Source of the DNA: JADKAV01 sp963818505
GTDB lineage: Bacteria > Actinomycetota > Actinomycetes > S36-B12 > UBA10799
Assembly (NCBI GenBank): GCA_963818505.1
Contig: CAWFSJ010000001.1
Location: forward strand, 744,001 to 808,000
Reading direction: 5' to 3'
DNA length: 64,000 nt
Shown here: positions 34,083 through 41,389 of the stretch, piece after piece
Position numbering within the stretch: position 1 is the stretch's first letter
Layout: each line of letters starts with the position of its first letter
Notes under the pieces: generated by a model
Database searches by the model: none
What the model was told of the DNA's origin: nothing
The model's input: only the letters and a program-made list of their open reading frames with translations
Program-made: the position numbers and the translations under genes

Positions 34083-35110
34083 GTCGCCTCCTGCAGTTGG
34101 GTGGATGATCTCTCTTGCGAATCCCCGGAATCGAGGAGAAGGTCCAGCAATACGTGCACCCCAGCGCCTGTGCGCGCGGAGGTCTCGACGATGAGTGCGT
34201 CGGGAGCGATCTGGCGAATGGCCGCCAGGCCCTGCTCGCGATCCCACTCGACGGCCTGCGCGATGTCGGTCTTGGTCACGACCACGACGTCGGCGGAGTT
34301 GAAGATCTGCGGGTACTTCAGCGGCTTGTCCTCGCCCTCGGTCACGCTCAGCAGCGCAACGCGGGTGTCTTCGCCGAGGTCGTAACTAGTGGGGCACACA
34401 AGATTGCCGACGTTCTCGATGACCAGCAGATCAAGGTCGGCCATCTCCCAGCCGTCCAGGTGCGCCGAGACCATGTCCGACTCCAAGTGACACATACCGT
34501 CGGTGATGATCTGCCTGACCTTCGCCCCGGAGCGGGCCAAACGTCTGGCGTCGTTGTCGGTGGCACAGTCCCCCACCAGAGCCGCCGCACCCAGACCACG
34601 TTCGACCGCAGCGGCAAGCAGGGCCTCCAGCAGCGCGGTCTTGCCGCTACCCGGGCTCGAGACCCAGTTGCTGACGTTGACGTTGTTGAACGTGAACCAG
34701 CCGCGCAGTCCGTCGGCGAGCAGATCGTTCTTCGCCAGAACGCCTTCACGCAGAGCCGCGGCCGGGGTGAGTTCGTCGAACGTCACGTCGGCCACTTCGA
34801 GTTCCTTGCCCCCGATCACGTCACCGCAGGGCTTGCCGCACACCGGGCAGGTGAAGTCCCGTATGCCCACGAGTTCCTGTGCGCCGTCATCGGGGCAGTT
34901 CACGACGACTGGCATCTCCAGCACTTCGAGGGTTGATCCCTGTAGCGCGGTGCCCGCCGTGGCCACGTCGTAGGCGAAGTGCAGCGCCTGCGGCACCACC
35001 GATGACAACGCGCCGATCCGCAATCGCACGCGACTGACCTTGACCCCGGGGTCCGGCAGTGCGTCGACGACGGTGTTGACCACCGCGTGCGCGATCGACA
35101 GTTCGTGCAT
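34079..35110 (-). CDS. hypAB: HypA-HypB fusion, nickel insertion protein
   Basis: 343 residues. Residues 1-113 are HypA: MHEL start with nickel-ligand His2, then a zinc domain with Cys72, Cys88 and Cys91. The usual first CxxC is CPDD here, so one zinc ligand is lost; Cys95 (CGKPC) may substitute. Residues about 120-330 are HypB: LREGVLAKNDLLADGL linker, P-loop SSPGSGKT at 151-158, metal-binding GMCH (Cys207, His208), Cys239 in NLVCP, and TKTD at 279-282 for guanine. HypB's N-terminal CxxCGC is absent. HypA and HypB normally are separate interacting proteins that deliver nickel, so fusion is functionally sensible. The gene is uninterrupted and overlaps the small subunit. Confidence 0.92.
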   Translation of the reverse strand: MHELSIAHAVVNTVVDALPDPGVKVSRVRLRIGALSSVVPQALHFAYDVATAGTALQGSTLEVLEMPVVVNCPDDGAQELVGIRDFTCPVCGKPCGDVIGGKELEVADVTFDELTPAAALREGVLAKNDLLADGLRGWFTFNNVNVSNWVSSPGSGKTALLEALLAAAVERGLGAAALVGDCATDNDARRLARSGAKVRQIITDGMCHLESDMVSAHLDGWEMADLDLLVIENVGNLVCPTSYDLGEDTRVALLSVTEGEDKPLKYPQIFNSADVVVVTKTDIAQAVEWDREQGLAAIRQIAPDALIVETSARTGAGVHVLLDLLLDSGDSQERSSTQLQEAT

Positions 35111-35114
35111 GGAT

Positions 35115-35642
35115 TCAGGAACTCCGCTGCCTCGAGCCGAAGACCCTGGCGAACGCGAGCAGGAAACTGAGGGTCTGCTGGATGTCGGCGTCCTTGAGCT
35201 GCTTCATCAGGGAGAAGACACCGCCCGAGTCGACCTGCCTGCCCTTTGTCGCGCGGTCGGCCTCCAAAGCCGCCTCTCCGAGGTTCCCGACGACATCGAT
35301 GATCTCGGGGCGCAGGATCGGTGAGTCGAGGAAACCCTGAATGGTGTCCTTGCGTTCGGCCAGCGTCGCGGTCAGCGGCGCCAGTTCGCTCAATGCCTTG
35401 ACCGCGTTGCGAAGGTTCCCGACCTCGTTGGACTCCTCGGTGCTGTCGCGCAATTGGGCAACGAGGCCGTTGATGTTGTCGGTGATCTCCGGACCCCGTT
35501 GCAGGATCGCCGTGGACATCGACGCCAGTGCCGCCAGGGAGGGCGCATTGGCCAGGATCACGGCCAACGACTCGCGGATCTCGGGGTCGGCCAGCATCGC
35601 GGCGAGGGCGTCCGTGTCGGTCGGGATGTCTGCGGCGGTCAT
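35115..35642 (-). CDS. DUF1641-like first protein of the hydrogenase operon
   Basis: 175 residues, helical, without cysteines, signal peptide or a clear membrane segment. Features are LADPEIRESLAVILANAPSL near residue 20, a repeated-looking ALSELAPLTATLAERKD, and a C-terminal FSLMKQLKDADIQQTLSFLLAF, a pattern I associate with DUF1641. In M. smegmatis the gene directly upstream of the group 2a hydrogenase subunits encodes HucM, the scaffold and quinone-transport stalk; this gene is a positional candidate for that role, but similarity is not shown here. The ATG at 35642 overlaps a short leader frame. Confidence 0.65.
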   Translation of the reverse strand: MTAADIPTDTDALAAMLADPEIRESLAVILANAPSLAALASMSTAILQRGPEITDNINGLVAQLRDSTEESNEVGNLRNAVKALSELAPLTATLAERKDTIQGFLDSPILRPEIIDVVGNLGEAALEADRATKGRQVDSGGVFSLMKQLKDADIQQTLSFLLAFARVFGSRQRSS

Positions 35643-35677
35643 GATCGACTGGCCTTGGCGCGGTTGATGGGAGCCAT
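35639..35677 (-). CDS. Possible 12-codon leader peptide of the hydrogenase operon
   Basis: ATG at 35677 encodes MAPINRAKASRS and its stop overlaps the DUF1641 start (ATGA). A TGAGGAG site lies just upstream of the frame, while the DUF1641 start itself has only AAGG. Translation of this leader could therefore feed ribosomes to the first structural gene. A second ATG five bases upstream uses another frame, so the evidence is only positional. Confidence 0.35.
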   Translation of the reverse strand: MAPINRAKASRS

Positions 35678-35707
35678 CGCATCTCCTCAGGTGGCGGCCC
35701 TTGAGTT

Positions 35708-35747
35708 GGACAAGTTCCACCCTGCCCAGGAATCGCGGTCCTTGTCC
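35708..35747. promoter_or_regulatory. Dyad in the divergent hydrogenase control region
   Basis: GGACAAG (35708-35714) and CTTGTCC (35741-35747) form a 7-bp dyad with a 26-base spacer, 30 bases upstream of the leader peptide. It could be a 5' hairpin or regulator site. I see no clear -35/-10 pair for the operon itself. Confidence 0.35.
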
Positions 35748-35825
35748 ATCCAAACCGCCGCAAACCCCGGCGTTGTCGCCGAGCGTGTCCACATGGTGCG
35801 GCTAATGGCCAGATATGCCCGCTTC

Positions 35826-35847
35826 GCGCTTAGGGCGACCTAAGCGC
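35826..35847. promoter_or_regulatory. Dyad GCGCTTA-N8-TAAGCGC
   Basis: A perfect 7-bp inverted repeat with an 8-base spacer, 13 bases upstream of the -35 box of the exported-protein gene and within the region shared with the hydrogenase operon. The symmetry suits a dimeric regulator. Confidence 0.45.
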
Positions 35848-35860
35848 GCTTTGCGATTCC

Positions 35861-35889
35861 TTGACACTTGCGTGGGTGCGCGCTTACAC
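35861..35889 (+). promoter_or_regulatory. Sigma70-type promoter
   Basis: Consensus -35 TTGACA at 35861-35866, 17-base spacer, -10 TTACAC at 35884-35889. Initiation near 35896 gives a leader of about 16 bases to the ATG at 35912. Confidence 0.7.
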
Positions 35890-35911
35890 GGGTTCAGGGC
35901 ACCGTCGAAGT

Positions 35912-36205
35912 ATGAATACACCGCACAGCAGAACAGCAAAGACACTCGCCGCCTCCATCACCGCCCTGACGGGCTTCGGTCTGGTGGCCACCACCGCGCC
36001 CGCCCAGGCGGCCCCGGCCGCCGGTCGTGCGACAGTCACTGCTGCACAGGCACAGACCGCGCAACCGAGTCGCGCAGCACTCAAGAGCGCAGTGGTGGTC
36101 TACCGCAGCGGCCGGGTCGCCGCTTCCGCCTCGATCAGCGCAGCGCCCAAGTTCACGCCGGTGAAGAAGAAGGTCAAGAAGAAGAGCCGTTCACGTCGCT
36201 CGTAA
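35912..36205 (+). CDS. Small basic exported protein
   Basis: 97 residues. Signal peptide to about residue 34 (GLVATTAPAQA). The mature part is short, Ala/Ser/Val-rich, contains SAVVVYRSGRVAASASISAAP and ends in a strongly basic KKKVKKKSRSRRS tail. No family recognised; the tail could bind polyanions such as teichoic acid or nucleic acid. It has a good promoter upstream and a hairpin terminator downstream, so it is a monocistronic gene. Confidence 0.65.
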   Translation: MNTPHSRTAKTLAASITALTGFGLVATTAPAQAAPAAGRATVTAAQAQTAQPSRAALKSAVVVYRSGRVAASASISAAPKFTPVKKKVKKKSRSRRS

Positions 36206-36214
36206 ACCAGAACC

Positions 36215-36520
36215 TCAGTCGTCGTCGCCCTTGTCCCCGGATGAGGGCGACGACTTCTTTGCTGGTGTGGACTGGGTCGCGGGTGCGGGTTGGCTGACCG
36301 GCTGCGGGGCGGGCTGCGGAACGTAGACGATCTTGGGCTTGGCTGTCTTGCGGATGATCTTGGTCTTCGTGCGGGTCTTAACGACCGTGGGCACTGGCCG
36401 CGGCGAGATGACGGCCTCGCGGTAGTCCATGGTCGACCCGCCGAGGCTTGTCGAGTACAGCACAACCCCCATCAGGACGCTTACGGCAGTCACGGCCAAC
36501 CAGGCCACAGTCCCACGCAT
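36215..36520 (-). CDS. Membrane-anchored protein with Pro/Lys linker
   Basis: 101 residues from ATG 36520. One membrane helix at residues 4-24 (VAWLAVTAVSVLMGVVLY), then an extracellular low-complexity region: a basic KTRTKTKIIRKTAKPK stretch, Pro/Gln-rich PQPAPQPVSQPAP and an acidic end GDKGDDD. No domain. It converges on the small exported-protein gene and is divergent from apbE. An upstream in-frame start would add 19 residues but spoil the anchor. Confidence 0.6.
   Translation of the reverse strand: MRGTVAWLAVTAVSVLMGVVLYSTSLGGSTMDYREAVISPRPVPTVVKTRTKTKIIRKTAKPKIVYVPQPAPQPVSQPAPATQSTPAKKSSPSSGDKGDDD
36221..36254 (+). terminator. Hairpin terminator with T-rich tail
   Basis: GTCGTCGCCCT (36221-36231) pairs with AGGGCGACGAC (36244-36254), followed by TTCTTT. 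It starts 15 bases after the exported-protein stop and lies inside the 3' end of the convergent gene, where it encodes part of that protein's acidic tail. Confidence 0.75.
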
Positions 36521-36667
36521 CGAAGTCCCCTTCCTCTCCCACCAGTCTGGAGCAGTAACTGCATCGCCGGCGCCCAAGGGAACGTCAAATCAACGTCAAG
36601 GCAACCGCGCTCGCTCTTGACGTCCACGTGGCGCAGGGTTGCAGTCCATGTCCGTCACGCTGGAACC

Positions 36668-37582
36668 ATGAGCGAGACGAGCGTCCTTTACGCGACCTGG
36701 AAGACAAAGCTGCGGCTTTCGGTGCGTGCCCCACAGACGCCAGCGCTACGCGACTGGCTCGACGAGTTGTTGCACGACGAGGTCGACAATCTCGACGCAC
36801 TGGCGAGCCGGTTCCGCGCCGACTCGCAACTGGCCTCCATCAACCGTGGTGCGGGTACTTGGACGCCGGCTTCGTGGGACTTCGTGACTGTGCTTACGGC
36901 CAGCCTCACCGCAGCTGGTGCGACTGAAGGCCTGGTGAGCCCTCTACTGGGAGCCGAACTCGTCTCGGCGGGCTACGACAAATGGGCTGGGCAGGATTCG
37001 GGCATCCCGGCGGGCAGATCCGTCCACGACTGGGCCGACATCGAGATCCGTCCAGGGCGCAGTCAGGCTGAAGTGCGCATCCCTGCCGGGTCTGCGTTGG
37101 ACCTCGGCGCAGTCGCCAAGGCCTGGCTGGCGGACCGGGTGGCCACGATCGCCCACACGTCCACCGGTTTCGACACCATGGCGAACATGGGTGGTGACCT
37201 TCGGGTGATCAGCCCGTCGCGGCCCTGGCTGGTCGCGGCCGACCCGGATGTCGCAGGAATCGAACCCAGCGCCTTCGAAGTGGAGGATGCCGGTCTCGCG
37301 ACGAGCGGAATCGGTAAGCGCGCCTGGGCGCAGGGCCATCACATCATCGACCCGCGTACTGGAGATCCGGCACGGACATGCTGGCAGAGCGTCTCGGTGA
37401 TGGCCATGGACGCGGCGGGTGCCAATACCGCGGCCACCGCAGGAATGATCCTGGGCGACGCCGGTCCGGCCTGGATGGCAGGCATGGGCCTGGACGGTTG
37501 GTTCGTCGGCGACGCCGGCCGCCTGGTTCAAACCGTCGGCCGCTGGCCAGTCGCGGACCACTGCACCACCATCCCGGCGTAG
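36668..37582 (+). CDS. apbE: FAD:protein FMN transferase (ApbE family)
   Basis: 304 residues. Family motifs: FRADSQLASINR near residue 55, the flavin-binding LDLGAVAKAWLADR near residue 145, MANMGGDLRV, and HHIIDPRTGDPA near residue 228. ApbE attaches FMN covalently to threonine in target flavoproteins, such as Nqr/Rnf-type subunits or FMN-binding proteins. No obvious target lies in the window. There is no signal peptide, so this copy is probably cytoplasmic. Ends 9 bases before a two-component system. Confidence 0.87.
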   Translation: MSETSVLYATWKTKLRLSVRAPQTPALRDWLDELLHDEVDNLDALASRFRADSQLASINRGAGTWTPASWDFVTVLTASLTAAGATEGLVSPLLGAELVSAGYDKWAGQDSGIPAGRSVHDWADIEIRPGRSQAEVRIPAGSALDLGAVAKAWLADRVATIAHTSTGFDTMANMGGDLRVISPSRPWLVAADPDVAGIEPSAFEVEDAGLATSGIGKRAWAQGHHIIDPRTGDPARTCWQSVSVMAMDAAGANTAATAGMILGDAGPAWMAGMGLDGWFVGDAGRLVQTVGRWPVADHCTTIPA

Positions 37583-37585
37583 GCT
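37580..37585 (+). promoter_or_regulatory. Putative leaderless -10 box
   Basis: TAGGCT overlaps the apbE stop and ends 6 bases before the GTG at 37592. Confidence 0.4.
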
Positions 37586-37591
37586 GGCGCA

Positions 37592-38290
37592 GTGGTCCAC
37601 GTGCTGCTCATCGAAGATGATCCAGGCATCAGGACGGCAGTCACCCGCGCACTGCTTGCGCGCGGGCACGCCGTGGACAGCGCCAGGGATGGCCTCACCG
37701 GCCTACAGATGCTGCTGACCCAACAGCCGGAGACAGTGATCCTGGACCTGGGTCTTCCCGACATCTCCGGGGACCGCCTGCTGAGCATGATCCGGGCGGC
37801 AAGTGACGTGCCGGTGATCGTAGCGACAGCCCGCGACGACGAAGGACTGATCGTGGAGTTGCTCGATGCGGGCGCCGACGACTACGTGGTCAAGCCTTAC
37901 GATCCGGCCCACCTGGAGGCCCGGATCAGGGCCGTGCTGCGACGGTCCGGTGCGGGCGCAGAGGAGGACACCGTTCGCAACCGTCTGAAGGTGGGCGGTC
38001 TGACCGTCGACCCCGCCCGCCGCACGGCGGACATCGACGGCCGGGCACTGGATCTGACACGTCTGGAGTTCGACGTCCTGGCGTACCTGGCCGCCAACCC
38101 CGGTCGGGTCGTGAGCCGCAAGGAACTGCTGCGCGAGGTGTGGCAGCGCACGGACAGCGCCCGGACCGTGGACGTGCACCTGTCCTGGTTGCGGCGCAAA
38201 CTCGGCGACGACGTCGAGGCACCCCGCTTCCTGCACGTCCACCGCGGCGTCGGGATCCTTCTGGAGGACGCCTCGGCCGGGCCGGCCTGA
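37592..38290 (+). CDS. OmpR/PhoB-family response regulator
   Basis: 232 residues. Receiver domain with EDDPG near residue 8, phospho-acceptor Asp in VILDLGLPDISG near residue 51 and Lys in VKPYDP; winged-helix DNA-binding domain from about residue 130 (LTRLEFDVLAYLAANPGRVVSRKELLREVW). The GTG start is supported by the domain start (VHVLLIEDD). Its stop overlaps the kinase ATG (TGATG), so the two form a coupled two-component system. Targets unknown; the nearby apbE is one candidate. Confidence 0.9.
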   Translation: MVHVLLIEDDPGIRTAVTRALLARGHAVDSARDGLTGLQMLLTQQPETVILDLGLPDISGDRLLSMIRAASDVPVIVATARDDEGLIVELLDAGADDYVVKPYDPAHLEARIRAVLRRSGAGAEEDTVRNRLKVGGLTVDPARRTADIDGRALDLTRLEFDVLAYLAANPGRVVSRKELLREVWQRTDSARTVDVHLSWLRRKLGDDVEAPRFLHVHRGVGILLEDASAGPA

Positions 38291-39558
38291 TGTACAGGCG
38301 CCTCATCCTCTTCGGTTTGGCTGTCTGCGCATCCGCGCTCATCGCGCTGGTAGTACCGCTGGGGTTGTCTGCTCGCGACATCGTCGTCAATGACCAACTC
38401 AACGCGGCGTCCGCCAAGGCCCGGGCAGTGGCCAACGAATGGCAGCAGGCGAAGACCGAGGACGGCAACGGCTTCATCGATCTGCCACCCGCGGACGACG
38501 ACGGTCAAGTCACCCTCTTCGGAACGCGGGGGGCCGTCCTCGGCGAGAACCCACCGGAAGCCCAACGTGTGGTGCAAGCGGCACTACGGGGAGGCACCGC
38601 GTCTGAGGTGGTCGACGGTTTCGGCTACGTCTCGGCACCGGCCTATTTCGATGACCAGTTCGCAGCCGTACTGGTCACCCTCAGCCCGGAGGAACTGCGC
38701 GAGGGACTCGGTGCCCGTCTCGCGGCCATCGGGGGTGCGTCACTGTTGCTGTTGTGTATTGCCGGTGGCGCGGCGTGGATGCTGGCACGGCGCACAGTCG
38801 CACCGCTGAAGGAACTCGAGAACACTGCGAACGACGTCGCGGGCGGTGACCTCGATGCCCGTGCCCCGCGTTCAGGCATCGTGGAGATCGAGAACGTCGG
38901 TATAGCCCTGAATCGCCTGACCGGTCGCGTCCAGGAGTTGCTGCGCGAGGAACGGGAGTACACCGCCGAACTCGCCCATCAGCTGCGCACGCCACTCACG
39001 GTTCTCTCAGTGGATGTGGATGCCGTCTCGGACCCGCTCGTTCGCGAGCGACTCGAGGACGACCTCGCGCAAGTACACCGGATGGTCGACGAGATCATCA
39101 CGACAGCTCGTCGCTCCACGCGTGAAGGCCTCGTGGCGCAATGCGACGCCGCAGACGTCGTCCGGGGTCGCGTCGCCTTCTGGCAGGTCCTGGCAGAGGA
39201 TCAGGAACGGGACTTCACCCAGGACATCCCCACCGAGCCCATGCCCGTGCGACTCACAGCCGACGACCTTGCCTCGGCCATCGACATCCTGTTCCAGAAC
39301 GTCTTCCTGCACACTCCCGATGGGACCGGTTTCACAGTCAGCGTGCAGACGCGAGCCGGCTTCGTGGAGGTCAGCGTAAGCGACAGTGGCGGAGGCTTCG
39401 ACCTGCCCGAGCCCGGTCGCCAGAGCGTCGGGTCGACGAACCTCGGCCTTTCCATCGCGCGCAGACTCGCGCAAGCCTCCGGCGGTGATATGCGGATCAG
39501 CCGCAGCGCCTCCGGCGGCGCCCAGGTCGTGCTGCAACTGGGACCACCGGCACCTTGA
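38290..39558 (+). CDS. Sensor histidine kinase of two-component system
   Basis: 422 residues. Two membrane helices (residues about 5-27 and 146-168) flank an extracytoplasmic sensor of about 115 residues. A HAMP-type region precedes the H box YTAELAHQLRTPLTVLSVDV; the catalytic part has a weak N box (IDILFQNVFLHTPDG), G1 VSDSGGGF and G2 STNLGLSIARRLA. In the N box the usual Asn-rich NLxxNA is diverged (LFQNVF), but the second Asn remains. Paired with the OmpR-type regulator upstream. Confidence 0.88.
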   Translation: MYRRLILFGLAVCASALIALVVPLGLSARDIVVNDQLNAASAKARAVANEWQQAKTEDGNGFIDLPPADDDGQVTLFGTRGAVLGENPPEAQRVVQAALRGGTASEVVDGFGYVSAPAYFDDQFAAVLVTLSPEELREGLGARLAAIGGASLLLLCIAGGAAWMLARRTVAPLKELENTANDVAGGDLDARAPRSGIVEIENVGIALNRLTGRVQELLREEREYTAELAHQLRTPLTVLSVDVDAVSDPLVRERLEDDLAQVHRMVDEIITTARRSTREGLVAQCDAADVVRGRVAFWQVLAEDQERDFTQDIPTEPMPVRLTADDLASAIDILFQNVFLHTPDGTGFTVSVQTRAGFVEVSVSDSGGGFDLPEPGRQSVGSTNLGLSIARRLAQASGGDMRISRSASGGAQVVLQLGPPAP

Positions 39559-39582
39559 GTCGACTCACACAGCGGCGGCATC

Positions 39583-39588
39583 TACGCT
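39583..39588 (+). promoter_or_regulatory. Putative leaderless -10 box
   Basis: TACGCT ends 6 bases before the ATG at 39595. Confidence 0.4.
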
Positions 39589-39594
39589 GCGCCC

Positions 39595-40896
39595 ATGCTT
39601 GAAGTAGTCGAGGCCCGCTGGGTCCTGCCCGTTGCCCCGTGGGCGGTCATCGAAGACGGCGCCGTTGCAATGGAATCGGGCCAGATCCTCGCTGTCGGAT
39701 CCCGCAGCGAACTGCGTGAACGTTTCCCGCATGCTGAGCGCACCCACCTTCGAGAACACGCACTGCTACCGGGCCTGGTCAACAGCCACACCCACGCCGC
39801 CATGACTCTGCTGCGTGGTTACGCCGACGACGTCCCCTTGATGACCTGGCTCAGGCAGCGTATCTGGCCCACGGAGGGTCAATGGGTGGACGAACAGTTC
39901 GTCGGCGACGGCACGCGTCTGGCCGCTGCGGAGATGCTGCAGTCCGGCATCACGACCTTCGCGGACATGTACTTCTTCCCGGTGGCGGCCATCGAGGCGT
40001 GTCAGCGCGCACGCATCCGCATCGTCTCTGGACAAGTGATCGTGGATGCCCGAACCAACTATGCAGACGGGGCAGCCGAGCACATCGACAAGGCGCTTTC
40101 GGTCATCGAGCGTTTCGCAGATGAGCCGCTGGTGCATCTCTCGCTGGCCCCGCATGCGCCGTACACCGTCTCCGACGACGTGTTCGTGCAGCTCATGGCC
40201 TTGTGCGAGGAACTCGATCTCCCACTGCACACCCATCTGCACGAGACCGTCGACGAGGTCGACGAATCGGTTTCCCAGTACGGCATGCGCCCCGTCGCGC
40301 GGCTCCAAAGACTCGGCGTGATCGGCCCGCGGCTGATGGCCGCCCACGCTGTGCACCTCGACGACGACGAAATCGCCCTGCTGGCCAGTGAGGGCGCGGC
40401 CCTTGTCCACTGCCCCACCTCGAACTTGAAACTCGCGTCGGGAATCGCACGCACGAGCCGGTGGTTGAGCCACGACATCCGCACCGGGCTGGGCACCGAC
40501 GGAGTGGCCAGCAACAACCGGCTGGATCTGATGTCCGACATGCGACTGGCCTCGCTGCTTGCCAAGGGGGCGACCGGCGACGCTGCGGTGCTCAGTGCCT
40601 CGCAGGCGCTGGAGATGGCGACGATGGGAGGTGCGCGCGCCCTCGGTCTGGAATCGCAGATCGGATCGCTGGCACCCGGCAAGTCCGCTGACATGATCGC
40701 GCTCGACCTGGGTTCGTATCAGCAGTTGCCGATCTACGACATCGCCTCCCACCTGGTCAACGTCGTGGGTCGCGAGCAGGTGAGCGACGTGTGGGTGGCT
40801 GGGGAATCTCGCGTCGTCGCCGGCAGACTGACCGCCGACGATCCGGACGAGTTGCGGGCACTGGCGCGCAGCTGGCAGGAGCGGATCAGCAGATGA
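39595..40896 (+). CDS. Amidohydrolase of the MTA/SAH deaminase (TRZ/ATZ) family
   Basis: 433 residues. Metal ligands: HTHAAM near residue 64, HLHETVDEVDES near residue 215, HAVHLDDDE near residue 247, and GTDGVASNN near residue 300. The chain has the small beta-sandwich formed from both termini (LLPGLVNSHTH; GSLAPGKSADMIALD). This is the pattern of 5'-methylthioadenosine/S-adenosylhomocysteine deaminases and related chlorohydrolases; the true substrate could be another N-heterocycle. No genes of a linked pathway are adjacent. Confidence 0.85.
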   Translation: MLEVVEARWVLPVAPWAVIEDGAVAMESGQILAVGSRSELRERFPHAERTHLREHALLPGLVNSHTHAAMTLLRGYADDVPLMTWLRQRIWPTEGQWVDEQFVGDGTRLAAAEMLQSGITTFADMYFFPVAAIEACQRARIRIVSGQVIVDARTNYADGAAEHIDKALSVIERFADEPLVHLSLAPHAPYTVSDDVFVQLMALCEELDLPLHTHLHETVDEVDESVSQYGMRPVARLQRLGVIGPRLMAAHAVHLDDDEIALLASEGAALVHCPTSNLKLASGIARTSRWLSHDIRTGLGTDGVASNNRLDLMSDMRLASLLAKGATGDAAVLSASQALEMATMGGARALGLESQIGSLAPGKSADMIALDLGSYQQLPIYDIASHLVNVVGREQVSDVWVAGESRVVAGRLTADDPDELRALARSWQERISR

Positions 40897-40913
40897 GCTG
40901 AGCCCGCGATTTC

Positions 40914-41303
40914 TCAGCGCAGTTCCATCCCCCGGCAACCGTTGTCCACGAACCCGGCCCGCCGGTACAGCGCCACCCCGGGCTCGTCGGCGAACAACGT
41001 GACCCACGGGGTTTCGGGTGCGGCGTCGTGGATCTTGTCGAGCAGTGCCTGCAGAACCATCGCACCGATGCCCTTGCGCTGGTGTTGCGGCGAGGTGGCC
41101 ATGTCCGCGATGTGGAAGTACCAACCCCCGTCGCCGATCACCCTGCCCATTGCCACTGTCTGACCGTCCACGCGAACGTGCACCCAGGCCCACGAGTTCG
41201 CGATCGCGGGTCCGGCCTGTTCGGCGGTCTTCGGCGTGAGACCGCAGTCCCTGCGCAGACGTACGTAGTCAGCCACGGACGGGGGCTCGTGCAGCAGCTC
41301 CAT
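40914..41303 (-). CDS. GNAT-family N-acetyltransferase
   Basis: 129 residues. The acetyl-CoA loop QHQRKGIGAMVLQALLD (Q/RxxGxG/A) is near residue 77 and the C-terminal FADEPGVALYRRAGFVDNG is typical of GNAT enzymes. The N-terminal YVRLRRDCGLTP occurs in a subset of small stand-alone members. Substrate unknown. A TAGAAT box 7 bases upstream of the ATG suggests leaderless expression. Confidence 0.85.
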   Translation of the reverse strand: MELLHEPPSVADYVRLRRDCGLTPKTAEQAGPAIANSWAWVHVRVDGQTVAMGRVIGDGGWYFHIADMATSPQHQRKGIGAMVLQALLDKIHDAAPETPWVTLFADEPGVALYRRAGFVDNGCRGMELR

Positions 41304-41310
41304 GCCGCTG

Positions 41311-41316
41311 ATTCTA
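41311..41316 (-). promoter_or_regulatory. Putative leaderless -10 box
   Basis: On the minus strand TAGAAT, near consensus, ends 7 bases before the ATG at 41303. Confidence 0.5.
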
Positions 41317-41389
41317 GATCGGGGCGAACACTAGGCTTTCTTGTGGAACGCGTTGTGGAACAGTCGCCCGCGAAGCCCAGGGAGCACAA

